A DNA stretch of 58,401 nt. It comes from Lachnospiraceae bacterium. GTDB lineage: Bacteria; Bacillota; Clostridia; Lachnospirales; Lachnospiraceae. The stretch lies in the NCBI GenBank assembly GCA_017550165.1, contig JAFZQH010000030.1, positions 141,798 to 200,198 of the forward strand, written 5' to 3'. The notes beneath the pieces are model-generated. The model made no database searches. It had not been told where the DNA came from and was given only the letters and a program-made list of their open reading frames with translations. Shown one piece after another: positions 49,372 through 58,401 of this stretch. A program made the translations under genes and the position numbers. The number at the start of each line of letters is the position of its first letter. Position 1 is the first letter of the stretch.

Positions 49372-52300
49372 CTAAGAGGTTACAATTACCGGGATTTTCT
49401 TGGTTTTCTTACCGGAAACCGTGGTTACGGTTACGTAGGTTTTTCCCTTCTTGATCCCTTTAAGGGTGCCGTCCTCGGAAATGGTAGCTATCCTTTTATC
49501 CCTAACGGTCCATATCACCTGTTTGTTCTTTGCGTTACTTGGAAGGATCACTGCCTTTAATTGTGTCGTATCACCTATCTTCAGAGAAGCCCTTGCGGGA
49601 AGAATGCACACACGCCTGATATCCGAATTCTCTTTTACGGTGACCTTGCAGGTGGCTTTCTTCATTCCGTCGTTTGAAATGGCAGTAATGGTTGCTTTTC
49701 CTTCCGATATTCCTTTTACCTTTCCGTTCTTGTCAACCGTAGCAATTCTATCATTGCTGCTCTTAAATGATACCTGTTTGTCCGATGCTTTGGAGGGGTT
49801 AAACTTTACAGACAAGGTCTGTGTCTTCCCCGTAAGAACAGTGCTGGTTTTTTTCGAAAAGCTTATGCTCTTGACCGGCAGGATAACCGTTACCGTGCAG
49901 GATGCCTTTTTGCCACCGTCTTTGGTAATAACGGTTATGGTTGTTTTTCCCGGCTTCTTCGCAGTAATCTTTCCTTTTCCGTCAACCTCCGCAATACTCT
50001 TGTTGCTGCTCTTCCATGTTACCGTCTTATTTGCAGCGTACTCGGGCAGGACTGTCGCCTTCAGCGTAACGGTCTTCCCCTTTGCGACAGAAACAGTGCT
50101 CATATTAAGCTTCACGCCCGTAACAGCTGCGTTCATGGCGGTTTTTAAATAAGACGCCGTATAAGTTGCATCTCCGGTAACTGCCTTCACGCTCGGTATC
50201 CAGCCTGAGAAAGTGTATGTATACTGTTTATCATTCTTCCCGGAAGGAGCAGCATGTTTCGGGATCGTTCCGTACTCAGCCCTTGTGACGTCGATCACTG
50301 TTCCGTCGTCATTCTTCCATGTGATCGCATAGCTTCTTTTGGTCTTTTTAAAAACGGCATTGTAGGTCATATCCCCGGTAAGTGGTTTCAATTCCTTATC
50401 CCATCCGGTGAAAACGTACTCATACTCCGCATCGGATGCCTTTTCCGGTTTCTTTCCCTTATAACCGGGGGTATCTCCCTTATAGTAGGTTTCTTCTCCC
50501 ACCTTTGTATTTCCGGAATACCATTTAACGCTGACCACACTGTTTGGATCCGGTATGATCAGGTATAATTCCGAAAGCTGGAATGTCTTTCCGGAGGTCA
50601 ACCCCTTGAAGGATATCCTGTAACGGCGGTATTCCTTATTGTTTTTAATCTCTTTAAAAGTTGCACAGGCATCCCTTGGCTGCAGCGTCTCATCATTCGT
50701 CACTTCGTCCAGCACAATCCAATTGCCATCGGAATCCTTGGCTTCAAGCTTCCAGTTCTTCGGGTTACGTCCGGGATACATTTTTGTATCCTCGGCGGTA
50801 ACAATGCCATATCCACAGGGTTTTACAGGACCCGCTGTTTCAAATTCCAGAGCCCATACGTCATTGCTGTTGGAAAGCTCTATGCACCACTTCGTATCAA
50901 TCTTCCCGTCCAGCAAAAGATCATAGGTCTGATTCTGTAATCCCACATGATCCGGATTCTCCGGCTTGACAGCCGTATATCCGTGATATGCTATGCCTTT
51001 AATCCACCGGGCGTAAAGGGTGGTTCCTCCGGGAACTTCATCCCCCTCGTAGTACCGGGTTCCGCTGCCATCCTGCTTATCATTCAAACAGGTAAATATA
51101 TAACCCTCTCGAACATAGCTTACTTCCGGCACTTTTAACTGTCCTTTGATCATCCACAGTTTCTGTTCGTCTCCCTCAGCGCCGTTCGGAGACAGGATCA
51201 TGTAATCGCTAAGGCTTCGTAGCATAGGATAATCCGCCCCCATGATCCAGTCGCAATTCTCATCATAACCGACATTCCAGCCGGCAAACATTTCCGGTCG
51301 GCGGAAGTCTTCTTCAACGAGCATGATACCGCCTTTGATGTCGGCCTGTGAGCTTTCCGGTGTATATCCGATACAGTTGGCGCAGCAGCCGCTTAATGCA
51401 TAGCAATCGGTGACCCCGCTCGGATTGATCGCCTGACCGACCACGCTGCCGGCCCTTCCGCCTTCATGGCATACAACATTATTCAGCGGGCGGAGTTTAT
51501 CGTAATGGATACAACGGGAAATATTTGCCGTTTTCGTACGCTGCATTCCGGCCACACCGCCGGCATATCCCCGCTTTACAGATACACTTCCCACATGTAC
51601 GCAGTCCCTCAGTCCGCCGTATGCCGTAACGAATCCCGCGATGCCTCCGACATAGCTGTCAGATTTATTGCAGTTAACGTCTCCTTCGAAAAAGCAGTTT
51701 TTAATGAATCCGCTGGAGTTTCCGGCTATTCCGCCTGCATAGTTGCCGAGCCCCTCAACGGTTCCGAACGCAGCCAGATCCCGGATTGTCCCGCTGCTGC
51801 ATCCGAACAGTCCGGCACCGTCAGAGGCAGAAACCCTTATTCCCCTTATGACATGATTTCCGCCATAAAAGATACCCCGAAACTGCATAGACAGGTTTTC
51901 TCCGATAGGCTCCCAGTATCTTCCGTAATCTCCGCCCAGGTCAAGATCCGCACAGAGATAGACAGCATCACCCAAATAACTGTCTCCGGCGTTTACGGCA
52001 TCGCGAAAAGCCCCAAGTTCTTCCAGTGTGTGGATATAACACAGATTAGCGGCATGCTTTCCATCACCGCCTGTTATGTATCCTTCGGCAAGAATTCCAA
52101 GACCGTCCGTAGCCGTAATATCATATTGATTCTGTAATTCCGGCACACCGCCCTGAATCATCCACACATTTTCAAAATTCCAGGAAGCAAACTTGTTCTG
52201 CTGCTCAAACCATCTCTCATCCGAATACGCCCAGAATCCCTGACCTGACTCATCCGCCCCCTCAATATCTCCTCTGGCCTTTTGCGCACAGGGGAGGTAC

Positions 52301-54480
52301 CAGTAACAGAATTCCAGCGTCACATTTGCGCTTTCCCTTTTCCCGTACAGTGCTCCGACATAGCCACTGTCACTGACACTTTTGATTCCTTTCAGCCCTG
52401 CTTTGCTATAGCATCTGGCGATCAGATCCTCATCACCTGCCACACAGCCGACGATCCCACCGACATCATAGCCGCCGGATACCATTCCTCTGTCGTAGCA
52501 GTCCTCAACCTCGGAGTTCTCGATCCTGCCGGCAATACCACCGACATACTTTTGTTTGGATATTACCGAACCTCTGTTACCACATCTTTGAATCGTTACA
52601 TTAACGCCGATGCCTGCGATCCCGGCGGTATAATCTCTCATGGAAGAAATATCTCCTGTATTTTCGCACCCGGAGATATCCGCAAATGAACAGTAGCCGG
52701 CAATACCACCGGTATAATCGGTCTCGGTGCTTTTGATCTCACCTTCATTCTGGCACGCCTCTATCACGCCCCGGGTTTCGCCGCGGATCCCCTTGTTATC
52801 TCCCACAATACCGCCGACTCTCGTGCTTCCGTTGACGTAGCCCTCGTTCCGGCATTTTTTGATGGGTGTATTTTCGTTTGCTCCCACAATTCCACCGACC
52901 GAATCCGCCGTTCCGGTGACATCACCCTTGTTTATGTTGTTTTCGATACGGATACCCCGCAGGGTTTTTCCCACAAGGCCTGCAACCGCGGAGGTTCCTG
53001 TCACCGCGCCTTTATTGATACAGTCGAATACTTCCCTTCCGCACTGGCCGGTGATCCCTCCGGTTTTTGTTTTTCCGGTTACCTTCTTCGTATTCGTGCA
53101 CAACTCTATTTTACCGGGTTTGGAAACCGCAGTCTGATCAGGATCTCCTCCCGTAATACCTCCGGTATAATCCTTTCCCGTAACTTCACCGCTGTTAACA
53201 CAATTGCGGATCAAGCCGGTTTTGTCCATTTTGCCCGCAATACCGCCGGTGTAATTCTCTCCCTGCACCCTTCCCAGATTGGTGACATTGGTGAAATCCG
53301 AGACATTAGCAAAACAGCCGGCTATACCGCCGGTACTTTCCTTACCTTCCACATCGCCTTTATTGATACATTCCGTCAGAGTGCAAAAAGAGAAGTCCCC
53401 GACAATGCCTCCGACCCTGTTTCCTGTTCCTGATACTTTTCCGCTGTTGGAACATTTTGAAATAGTGTTATTGAACTGGTCTTCCTTACCCTGAAAACAG
53501 CCGGCAATACCGCCTATCGTGCCGCAGCCGCGGACCTCGCCTTCGTTGATGCAGTTATAGGCCCATTCACCACTGATCTTTCCGACGATTCCCCCGGCAA
53601 CGCTCTTCGTGCACAATACGCTCGCTCTATTTGTACATTTCTCGACGCGCGCTTCGGTAATTCCAACGATACCGCCTACATACAGATCCCGATCGCTTTC
53701 CGTTTCCCTCGTCTTGATCTCATAGGACTCTTCTGTAAAACAATCCATGATCTGGGCTTTTGAATAGCCGGCTATACCGCCAACCTTTCCGGCAGCGATG
53801 ACATTTGCGGCATTTGTGCAATAATCGATATTATCTGCAGAAAAGCCAGCGATGCCGCCGGCCTCTTCGCCCGAAGCTTCAATGGTGCCGTTGTTAGCAC
53901 AGTTAAAAATAAAACCCTTATTGCAGCCGGTAATTCCTCCGACCCGGCTTCTCCCCTCAAGATCCACATACGAATGGCAAGAGCACAGGCTGAAACGGTT
54001 TTCACCCACAATGCCTGCCACATTCTCATCGCCGGATACACAGCCGTACACAGCGACGCTCTCAATATAGCCTTCGTTTACTCCGAAGAGGCCGACATTA
54101 TTTCCACCCGAAATATAGAGATTCCGGATGTTCTTCTCTCCGCCGGAGAAATGGCCTTTAAAGGGATGATCCGGACTGCCGATGGGGGTCCAGCTGCCAA
54201 TGCCATTCCCGCAGATCGCCACCAGATCCAGATCATTTACCAGTAAAAAATACCGGTCTTCAGCAGACCTTCCTGAATTCACATACTCCCGGAATTCCAG
54301 GAAATCCGCGATATCCTCGATAAGGTAGGGATCGTCGTACTCGCCGCTCCCCGTCCATACGCCGTTCCTGGCTTCTACCTTCCTTGAGGTCATACATAAA
54401 AGAATAACAAGAAGGCCGAACATCAATGCTGCCCGCAGGCCGCCAAATCGCTTTTCTCTGTGTATCGTCATCTCCTTCAT
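49372..54480 (-). CDS. Giant secreted GLUG-repeat protein with discoidin-like, InlB-type and BIg2 domains
   Basis: 1702 aa. Signal segment ~10-38. Two large GLUG-type repeat blocks (~60-770 and ~785-1080), with units of about 25 residues such as VGGIAGYSKAQIMDC. Then an InlB/Flg_new-type repeat (~1117-1160), a discoidin (F5/8 C)-like carbohydrate-binding domain (~1167-1317: LLDGKIDTKWCIEL, YRISFKGLTSGKTFQLSELYL), two more InlB-like beta domains (~1320-1443: YVFTGWDKELKPLTGD) and three BIg2 domains (~1450-1702). No LPXTG. A likely surface adhesin or matrix protein. The start follows AAGGAG. It lies 57 bases behind the beta-helix gene. Confidence 0.88.
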   Translation of the reverse strand: MKEMTIHREKRFGGLRAALMFGLLVILLCMTSRKVEARNGVWTGSGEYDDPYLIEDIADFLEFREYVNSGRSAEDRYFLLVNDLDLVAICGNGIGSWTPIGSPDHPFKGHFSGGEKNIRNLYISGGNNVGLFGVNEGYIESVAVYGCVSGDENVAGIVGENRFSLCSCHSYVDLEGRSRVGGITGCNKGFIFNCANNGTIEASGEEAGGIAGFSADNIDYCTNAANVIAAGKVGGIAGYSKAQIMDCFTEESYEIKTRETESDRDLYVGGIVGITEARVEKCTNRASVLCTKSVAGGIVGKISGEWAYNCINEGEVRGCGTIGGIAGCFQGKEDQFNNTISKCSNSGKVSGTGNRVGGIVGDFSFCTLTECINKGDVEGKESTGGIAGCFANVSDFTNVTNLGRVQGENYTGGIAGKMDKTGLIRNCVNSGEVTGKDYTGGITGGDPDQTAVSKPGKIELCTNTKKVTGKTKTGGITGQCGREVFDCINKGAVTGTSAVAGLVGKTLRGIRIENNINKGDVTGTADSVGGIVGANENTPIKKCRNEGYVNGSTRVGGIVGDNKGIRGETRGVIEACQNEGEIKSTETDYTGGIAGYCSFADISGCENTGDISSMRDYTAGIAGIGVNVTIQRCGNRGSVISKQKYVGGIAGRIENSEVEDCYDRGMVSGGYDVGGIVGCVAGDEDLIARCYSKAGLKGIKSVSDSGYVGALYGKRESANVTLEFCYWYLPCAQKARGDIEGADESGQGFWAYSDERWFEQQNKFASWNFENVWMIQGGVPELQNQYDITATDGLGILAEGYITGGDGKHAANLCYIHTLEELGAFRDAVNAGDSYLGDAVYLCADLDLGGDYGRYWEPIGENLSMQFRGIFYGGNHVIRGIRVSASDGAGLFGCSSGTIRDLAAFGTVEGLGNYAGGIAGNSSGFIKNCFFEGDVNCNKSDSYVGGIAGFVTAYGGLRDCVHVGSVSVKRGYAGGVAGMQRTKTANISRCIHYDKLRPLNNVVCHEGGRAGSVVGQAINPSGVTDCYALSGCCANCIGYTPESSQADIKGGIMLVEEDFRRPEMFAGWNVGYDENCDWIMGADYPMLRSLSDYMILSPNGAEGDEQKLWMIKGQLKVPEVSYVREGYIFTCLNDKQDGSGTRYYEGDEVPGGTTLYARWIKGIAYHGYTAVKPENPDHVGLQNQTYDLLLDGKIDTKWCIELSNSNDVWALEFETAGPVKPCGYGIVTAEDTKMYPGRNPKNWKLEAKDSDGNWIVLDEVTNDETLQPRDACATFKEIKNNKEYRRYRISFKGLTSGKTFQLSELYLIIPDPNSVVSVKWYSGNTKVGEETYYKGDTPGYKGKKPEKASDAEYEYVFTGWDKELKPLTGDMTYNAVFKKTKRSYAITWKNDDGTVIDVTRAEYGTIPKHAAPSGKNDKQYTYTFSGWIPSVKAVTGDATYTASYLKTAMNAAVTGVKLNMSTVSVAKGKTVTLKATVLPEYAANKTVTWKSSNKSIAEVDGKGKITAKKPGKTTITVITKDGGKKASCTVTVILPVKSISFSKKTSTVLTGKTQTLSVKFNPSKASDKQVSFKSSNDRIATVDKNGKVKGISEGKATITAISNDGMKKATCKVTVKENSDIRRVCILPARASLKIGDTTQLKAVILPSNAKNKQVIWTVRDKRIATISEDGTLKGIKKGKTYVTVTTVSGKKTKKIPVIVTS

Positions 54481-54537
54481 ACAGTGTTTCTCCTTCCCCT
54501 GTTCCCTACGGTAAATGGTTGCAAAAACATATAATAA

Positions 54538-57500
54538 TCACTTTTTTCTTACTGTCACATTGATGGTCTTTTTCTTTTTGCCATCAAGGGTGGTGACGGT
54601 TATCTTGGCTGTTCCCTTCCTGATGGCGGTTACCTTCGCCTTCTTCCCATCCACTGCCGTCACGGTTGCTACCTTGGTATTGCTGCTCTTCCAGCTTACT
54701 CCCTTGTTCCTGGCGTTTGTTGGCAGGATTACCGCCTTCAGAGTCTTGGCGTTCCCTATCTTTATGGTAAGCCTTGAAGGCAGAATGTAAACCCGCTTAA
54801 TATCCTTATATTCTTTTACTTTGATACTGCAGGTAACCTTTTTCCCGCTGCCGTCTGCTGCTTTAGCAGTAATGATGGCGGTTCCGCCGGACTTGGCGGT
54901 GACTACTCCTGTCTTGGATACGGCAGCAACTTTGGGTTTACTGCTGGTCCAGGTCAGGGTCTTGTCTGTTGCATTGTTTGGCGTAATGGTTGCCTTAAGT
55001 GCATACTCCTGACCGCACTCCAGTGAAAGAGACTTTTTGTCAAGCATAATGCCTGTTACCGGCACCCGGGTCGGGGCGGGTTCGTGGCCGGTTATCTTTA
55101 CCGTGGCAACAGCAGAATCCTCAGATACGGTATTAGTGCCGGTGTGGGGAATGGTTATCCTGCAGAAGTAGTAAAAGGTGCCTGCCGTTTTCGTGGGGAC
55201 GGTATAAGAATTCTTATTACCGCCGGACGCTTCCGTCTTTTTTACAAGCACGGGGTCTGTTTTGTTTATATCTTTACATCTGTACCACTCATATGTCCTG
55301 ACGGCATCGGTAAGCGTTTCTACAGTAACTGAGAGCACATTACCGGATGAAGCCCCGGCGTCAAGTTCCAGGTTCCCCGGTTGTCCGGTTATAACAAGGC
55401 CTATCGCAAGTTCGGCTTCATTTGTGGTGGTATTCTTGTGGCTGATGAATCCTTCCCGGTCACTGGTAAAGTTCTCTGCAGTTCCTTTTCCATCCAGCCC
55501 GGAGGTAAAGGTTACCGGTTCGGTGAACTTTGCAGGCGTTTTCTCAAGGGTCACGCCTATCCTTGCAGAAGGCGACAGGGCGTCGTCGAAAGAGATCTTC
55601 TGCAAAATGCCCCCTACTACCGGCAGATACAGATTTTCCTCCGCAGAAGAATTGCTTTTTTTAACAGTATTCCCTGAGATCCACAGGTTACCTGACACCT
55701 TAAGTTTACCGGGAGATGCAGGCAGGCCTGCTGCATCACAACAGAGAGCCAGACCGCCTCCGAAGGCATTCCCACCGGAGCCGACTGTCTTTGCAGTATT
55801 TCCTGATATATTACCGCCTTGTAACAGTAAGGATTTACCGCTGTCTGAAGAATCGGCGAAATATATGCCGCCTCCGCAGGCCGTACCCCCTGATTCGGCT
55901 CTGTTGCCTGTTATGGAGCATCCTTCATACACAGTAAGCTCGGTTTTGTCAACATACACGCCGCCGCCGGCAACCGGATCATTATTTCCTGAACATGCCG
56001 CATTTCCGGTTATCCGACATCTTGAAGATAAATAGGACAAATAGATTGAACCAAGCGGTACGCTTTTCGTGCGAAGAGCCAGGCCTCCACCCCCTGCAGG
56101 CCCATCTCCGGCCTCCAGCAGATTATTTGATATAGTTGAGTGTTCTAAACGGACATATAAACGGTTCTCATCGGAATCATCATTATAACTGAAAGCATAT
56201 ATGCCACCGCCAAAATCGCCTTTTGCGTAGTTTCCTGAGACCAGTCCGTTTATTCGCATCGCGCATGTTGTGGCTGGAGTGGCAGCAATTGCTATTCCAC
56301 CGCCACCGCCTTTGTTCTTCCCCCCGGCATTGGCTTCAACCCTGTTACCGCAGATCCCGGCAGAGCCATACATATTAAAATTGTAATCTATAAAACCAGA
56401 TTGTCCAGCTGAGAAGAATACACCGCCACCGTATGCCGCTTCTTCATTATTCTGAGGAGAGATCCGGTTACCGCACACAGTTCCTCCATACATATACAAG
56501 CTGCTATCTTTCGCAGTGATCCCCCGTCCGTATGCTCCGCCTGCATGGGTAATGATCCCTCCTGTAACATAGACCGGATCCTCAATAACAGGATCTGTAT
56601 AACTGATCCCGGGATAATGGACAGCTTCCGGCCGGCTGTCTGTTATAGTCAGTATATAACCGTTAACAGAGATCGTCTCATGACCGGCAGCCCCGGTGAT
56701 AATATGACCGTTAAGGTCCATATATACATTACCCTCGATGCTTAGAGCTTCAGAAAGGTTTATATCCCCGGTAAGCTGGTAATATGATGTATTGCTGCCT
56801 GTTCCTAATTTATCTACCGCGGCAGAAATATAACTGTCGGTGGGCACTTTTGTGCTCTTCACAGCAGAGTTTTTATCATTAATAAAAATGGCAAGGGCAT
56901 TACCCTTATTAGTAAGGGTCGGATTTCCGCTCATTTTAGAACTATCCTTGTTCTGGTCGTCCCCTGTCTTGATGGTGCCGCTGTACCATCTAAAATCATC
57001 TTCGTTTTTGCTTGCGTAATAGATATTATTACAACTAGAATCATCAGAATCAGTATTACAGCTGATCACACCACCCATCATTTTAAAAGCATTTTGACAA
57101 CCCTGGTCAAAATATAGACCACCGCCCTCTGATGCAAAATTATTGCTTATTAAACCGGCGTATAATTGGACATCGGTGATAGACCCTTGGTTACATATAC
57201 CCCCACCCCGTGCTGCGGAATTATAGGTTATTGAACCGCCATACATATATATTTCGCTTGAATTGCACAGCCCGGCGCCGTTTCCGCCAGAAGAATTATC
57301 GTTTATAGATCCACCATATATACAGAACCTGTTTTTATTAAATACACCGGCGCCCTCAGCACTGGATGGTGCACTGTTTCCGCATACAGAGCCGCCGTGC
57401 AGGTTTGTAGTGGCATTATTATATATTCCCCCGCCTTGGCCTGTTTCTGTAACTTTATTGCCGCATATGGATCCGCCGTATATATTAAAGACTGCGGGCA

Positions 57501-58098
57501 GGTTTCCGGTAGTAAGTATATATACACCGCCGCCGCGTGCTGATCTGTTCACGGCGATAGAGCCGCCGTACATATTGATATTCCCGCCGCATGCGTAAAT
57601 CCCGCCGCCATCCCTGGTGTTGTTCCCTCCGGTGATGATGCCGCCATTTACAATAACTGGATCGCCCAATCTTACCGGATTGACATAGGAGACTTTCCTG
57701 TCATGAACTGCTTTAGGCCGGCTGTCCGTCAGATTAAGGGTGACGGATTCGGGTACGGTAATGACATTTCCATCGGCCCGCGCTTGTGCTTCGACAAGCC
57801 CTCGGTCGATAATGTACCCGTTAAGATCCAGCCATACATCTTTACCTACGGTAAGCGCAGAATCGTTCGCTCCCGCTGTCACGTCAGAATTCAGCTTGAT
57901 ATAACCTCCTGTCTGCAGCTTATCGGAAAGCTCGCTCCAGGATTCCACCAGATAAGGGTCGCCTGCAGCCCCGGTACCGCTTGAAGCCGCCAGTACCGCC
58001 TCCGGTCTCCAAAACATAAGTAACGTTCCAAGTACCATCACCTGTATCAGAAGCTGTTTCTTTATCGATATTCTTAATGTCCCGATCCTTTTAAGCAT
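54538..58098 (-). CDS. Giant secreted beta-helix (PMP-like) repeat protein with BIg2 domains
   Basis: 1186 aa. Signal peptide ~1-37 ending AVLA. Two right-handed beta-helix blocks (~90-370 and ~440-800) made of repeats such as GGGIYACGGNINMYGG and SICGNKVTETGQGGGIYN, like chlamydial polymorphic membrane proteins and other surface adhesins. An Ig/PKD-like region (~860-990) and two BIg2 domains (~1000-1186) close it; the final one matches those of the two other secreted proteins. No sortase motif. The ATG at 58098 is 5 bases behind GGAGG; the TTG at 58110 overlaps the RBS. Its promoter region has the shared 33-bp element. Confidence 0.87.
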   Translation of the reverse strand: MLKRIGTLRISIKKQLLIQVMVLGTLLMFWRPEAVLAASSGTGAAGDPYLVESWSELSDKLQTGGYIKLNSDVTAGANDSALTVGKDVWLDLNGYIIDRGLVEAQARADGNVITVPESVTLNLTDSRPKAVHDRKVSYVNPVRLGDPVIVNGGIITGGNNTRDGGGIYACGGNINMYGGSIAVNRSARGGGVYILTTGNLPAVFNIYGGSICGNKVTETGQGGGIYNNATTNLHGGSVCGNSAPSSAEGAGVFNKNRFCIYGGSINDNSSGGNGAGLCNSSEIYMYGGSITYNSAARGGGICNQGSITDVQLYAGLISNNFASEGGGLYFDQGCQNAFKMMGGVISCNTDSDDSSCNNIYYASKNEDDFRWYSGTIKTGDDQNKDSSKMSGNPTLTNKGNALAIFINDKNSAVKSTKVPTDSYISAAVDKLGTGSNTSYYQLTGDINLSEALSIEGNVYMDLNGHIITGAAGHETISVNGYILTITDSRPEAVHYPGISYTDPVIEDPVYVTGGIITHAGGAYGRGITAKDSSLYMYGGTVCGNRISPQNNEEAAYGGGVFFSAGQSGFIDYNFNMYGSAGICGNRVEANAGGKNKGGGGGIAIAATPATTCAMRINGLVSGNYAKGDFGGGIYAFSYNDDSDENRLYVRLEHSTISNNLLEAGDGPAGGGGLALRTKSVPLGSIYLSYLSSRCRITGNAACSGNNDPVAGGGVYVDKTELTVYEGCSITGNRAESGGTACGGGIYFADSSDSGKSLLLQGGNISGNTAKTVGSGGNAFGGGLALCCDAAGLPASPGKLKVSGNLWISGNTVKKSNSSAEENLYLPVVGGILQKISFDDALSPSARIGVTLEKTPAKFTEPVTFTSGLDGKGTAENFTSDREGFISHKNTTTNEAELAIGLVITGQPGNLELDAGASSGNVLSVTVETLTDAVRTYEWYRCKDINKTDPVLVKKTEASGGNKNSYTVPTKTAGTFYYFCRITIPHTGTNTVSEDSAVATVKITGHEPAPTRVPVTGIMLDKKSLSLECGQEYALKATITPNNATDKTLTWTSSKPKVAAVSKTGVVTAKSGGTAIITAKAADGSGKKVTCSIKVKEYKDIKRVYILPSRLTIKIGNAKTLKAVILPTNARNKGVSWKSSNTKVATVTAVDGKKAKVTAIRKGTAKITVTTLDGKKKKTINVTVRKK

Positions 58099-58113
58099 TT
58101 TCTCCTCCAATCC

Positions 58114-58146
58114 TTTAACCTGTCAGCCCTTATAGCACGTTTAACC
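58114..58146 (-). promoter_or_regulatory. Shared 33-bp promoter element, copy 2 (beta-helix gene)
   Basis: Minus strand GGTTAAA boxes at 58146-58140 and 58120-58114, 26 bases apart, around GTGCTATAAG and GACA. Six differences from 41254-41286, five of them contiguous. Confidence 0.65.
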
Positions 58147-58264
58147 TAATTATAAGAGAAGGCCGCACCTATGTCAAAAACTCCCGGGCACCTTCGCCGG
58201 TCACCTATCAACGCCTGCTTTTTCCATTGACGGAATACCCCCCCCATTTTATAATAATTGTTTA

Positions 58265-58281
58265 GGCGTTTGCGAAACGCC
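58265..58281. repeat. Small hairpin
   Basis: GGCGTTT-GCG-AAACGCC. No T-run at its foot. The rest of 58147-58344 shows nothing that I can support. Confidence 0.4.
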
Positions 58282-58344
58282 AAAAGCCGCATAAATACAG
58301 CGTTTTTTCATTAATAAAAATGAATAACCCCTCACCAGATATGG

Positions 58345-58389
58345 TACAATAGAATTGACAAGAAACACTGACCAATACTGAGAAAGGAG
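58345..58389 (+). promoter_or_regulatory. -10 and ribosome binding site of a gene starting beyond the window
   Basis: TACAAT at 58345-58350 and AGAAAGGAG at 58381-58389; the start codon would be at or just after 58401. No consensus -35 is visible. Confidence 0.5.
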
Positions 58390-58401
58390 TTATTCTGATA
58401 C

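Noticed and set aside
49451-50152. 233-codon plus-strand frame, very hydrophobic
   Set aside because: Antisense to the BIg2 repeats; the hydrophobic look comes from reading Lys/Thr-rich codons backwards. The same holds for 38705-39181, 54515-54790 and 55262-56035.

Overview
The window looks like chromosome from an anaerobic, low-to-mid GC Firmicute of the Clostridia, most likely a Lachnospiraceae-type gut or rumen bacterium. The signs are an oxygen-sensitive [FeFe] hydrogenase, a reverse rubrerythrin, an activator of anaerobic ribonucleotide reductase, a Bacillus-type large SRP RNA, a Thr T-box leader, Veg, AbrB/SpoVT and LCP proteins, strong AGGAGG ribosome binding sites and frequent GTG/TTG starts. 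There are no phage genes and no intact transposases.

Layout. 1-5.7 kb: the end of a TrkA-type potassium regulator, a hydrogenase operon (NuoF/GltD-like flavoprotein then hydA) and the shikimate genes aroE and aroD, divergent from overlapping promoters. 5.7-12.1 kb: a long minus-strand operon ispE, DUF1934, galU, foldase lipoprotein, asnS, with a NlpC/P60 wall hydrolase behind it. 12.2-15.8 kb: a small membrane protein, a zinc-ribbon/Q-P-repeat protein, a gene with a sigma-D-like promoter, veg and plsC. 16-24.4 kb: ddl-murF, a FabG-like reductase, lgt, and metG-tatD-rsmA, then hpf. 24.4-31.9 kb: an ATP-grasp ligase, galM with two small companions, an LCP protein, tRNA-Cys, a 2-hydroxyacid dehydrogenase and rubrerythrin. 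32-35.3 kb: GNAT, nrdG, an unusual SpoT-type HD/kinase fusion, SRP RNA and tRNA-Ser. 35.4-49.3 kb: hemolysin III, a hybrid histidine kinase, a papain-like secreted protease, an ADP-ribosyltransferase-like/HTH gene pair, tRNA-Pro, tadA, thrS with T-box, a nuclease-like gene behind a 74-bp tandem hairpin array, mscS, abrB and rsmI. 49.4-58.1 kb: two giant secreted repeat proteins.

The main systems are electron transfer (hydrogenase), envelope building (murF, ddl, lgt, LCP, NlpC, galU, plsC), translation (asnS, metG, thrS, tadA, rsmA, rsmI, hpf, three tRNAs, SRP RNA) and a secreted BIg2-domain surface set. The protease and the beta-helix protein of this set carry an almost identical 33-bp upstream element.

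The best candidates for something undescribed are: (1) the DUF3990-like/HTH pair at 41.3-42.6 kb, with a perfect 20-bp palindrome lying between its -35 and -10; (2) the HD-kinase fusion at 33.3-34.8 kb; (3) a family of short GACAGGGGACGGT palindromes, which form terminators, make 30-bp inverted repeats and have supplied the C-terminal codons of three enzymes; (4) the shared promoter element of the secreted proteins; and (5) the 74-bp tandem hairpins.
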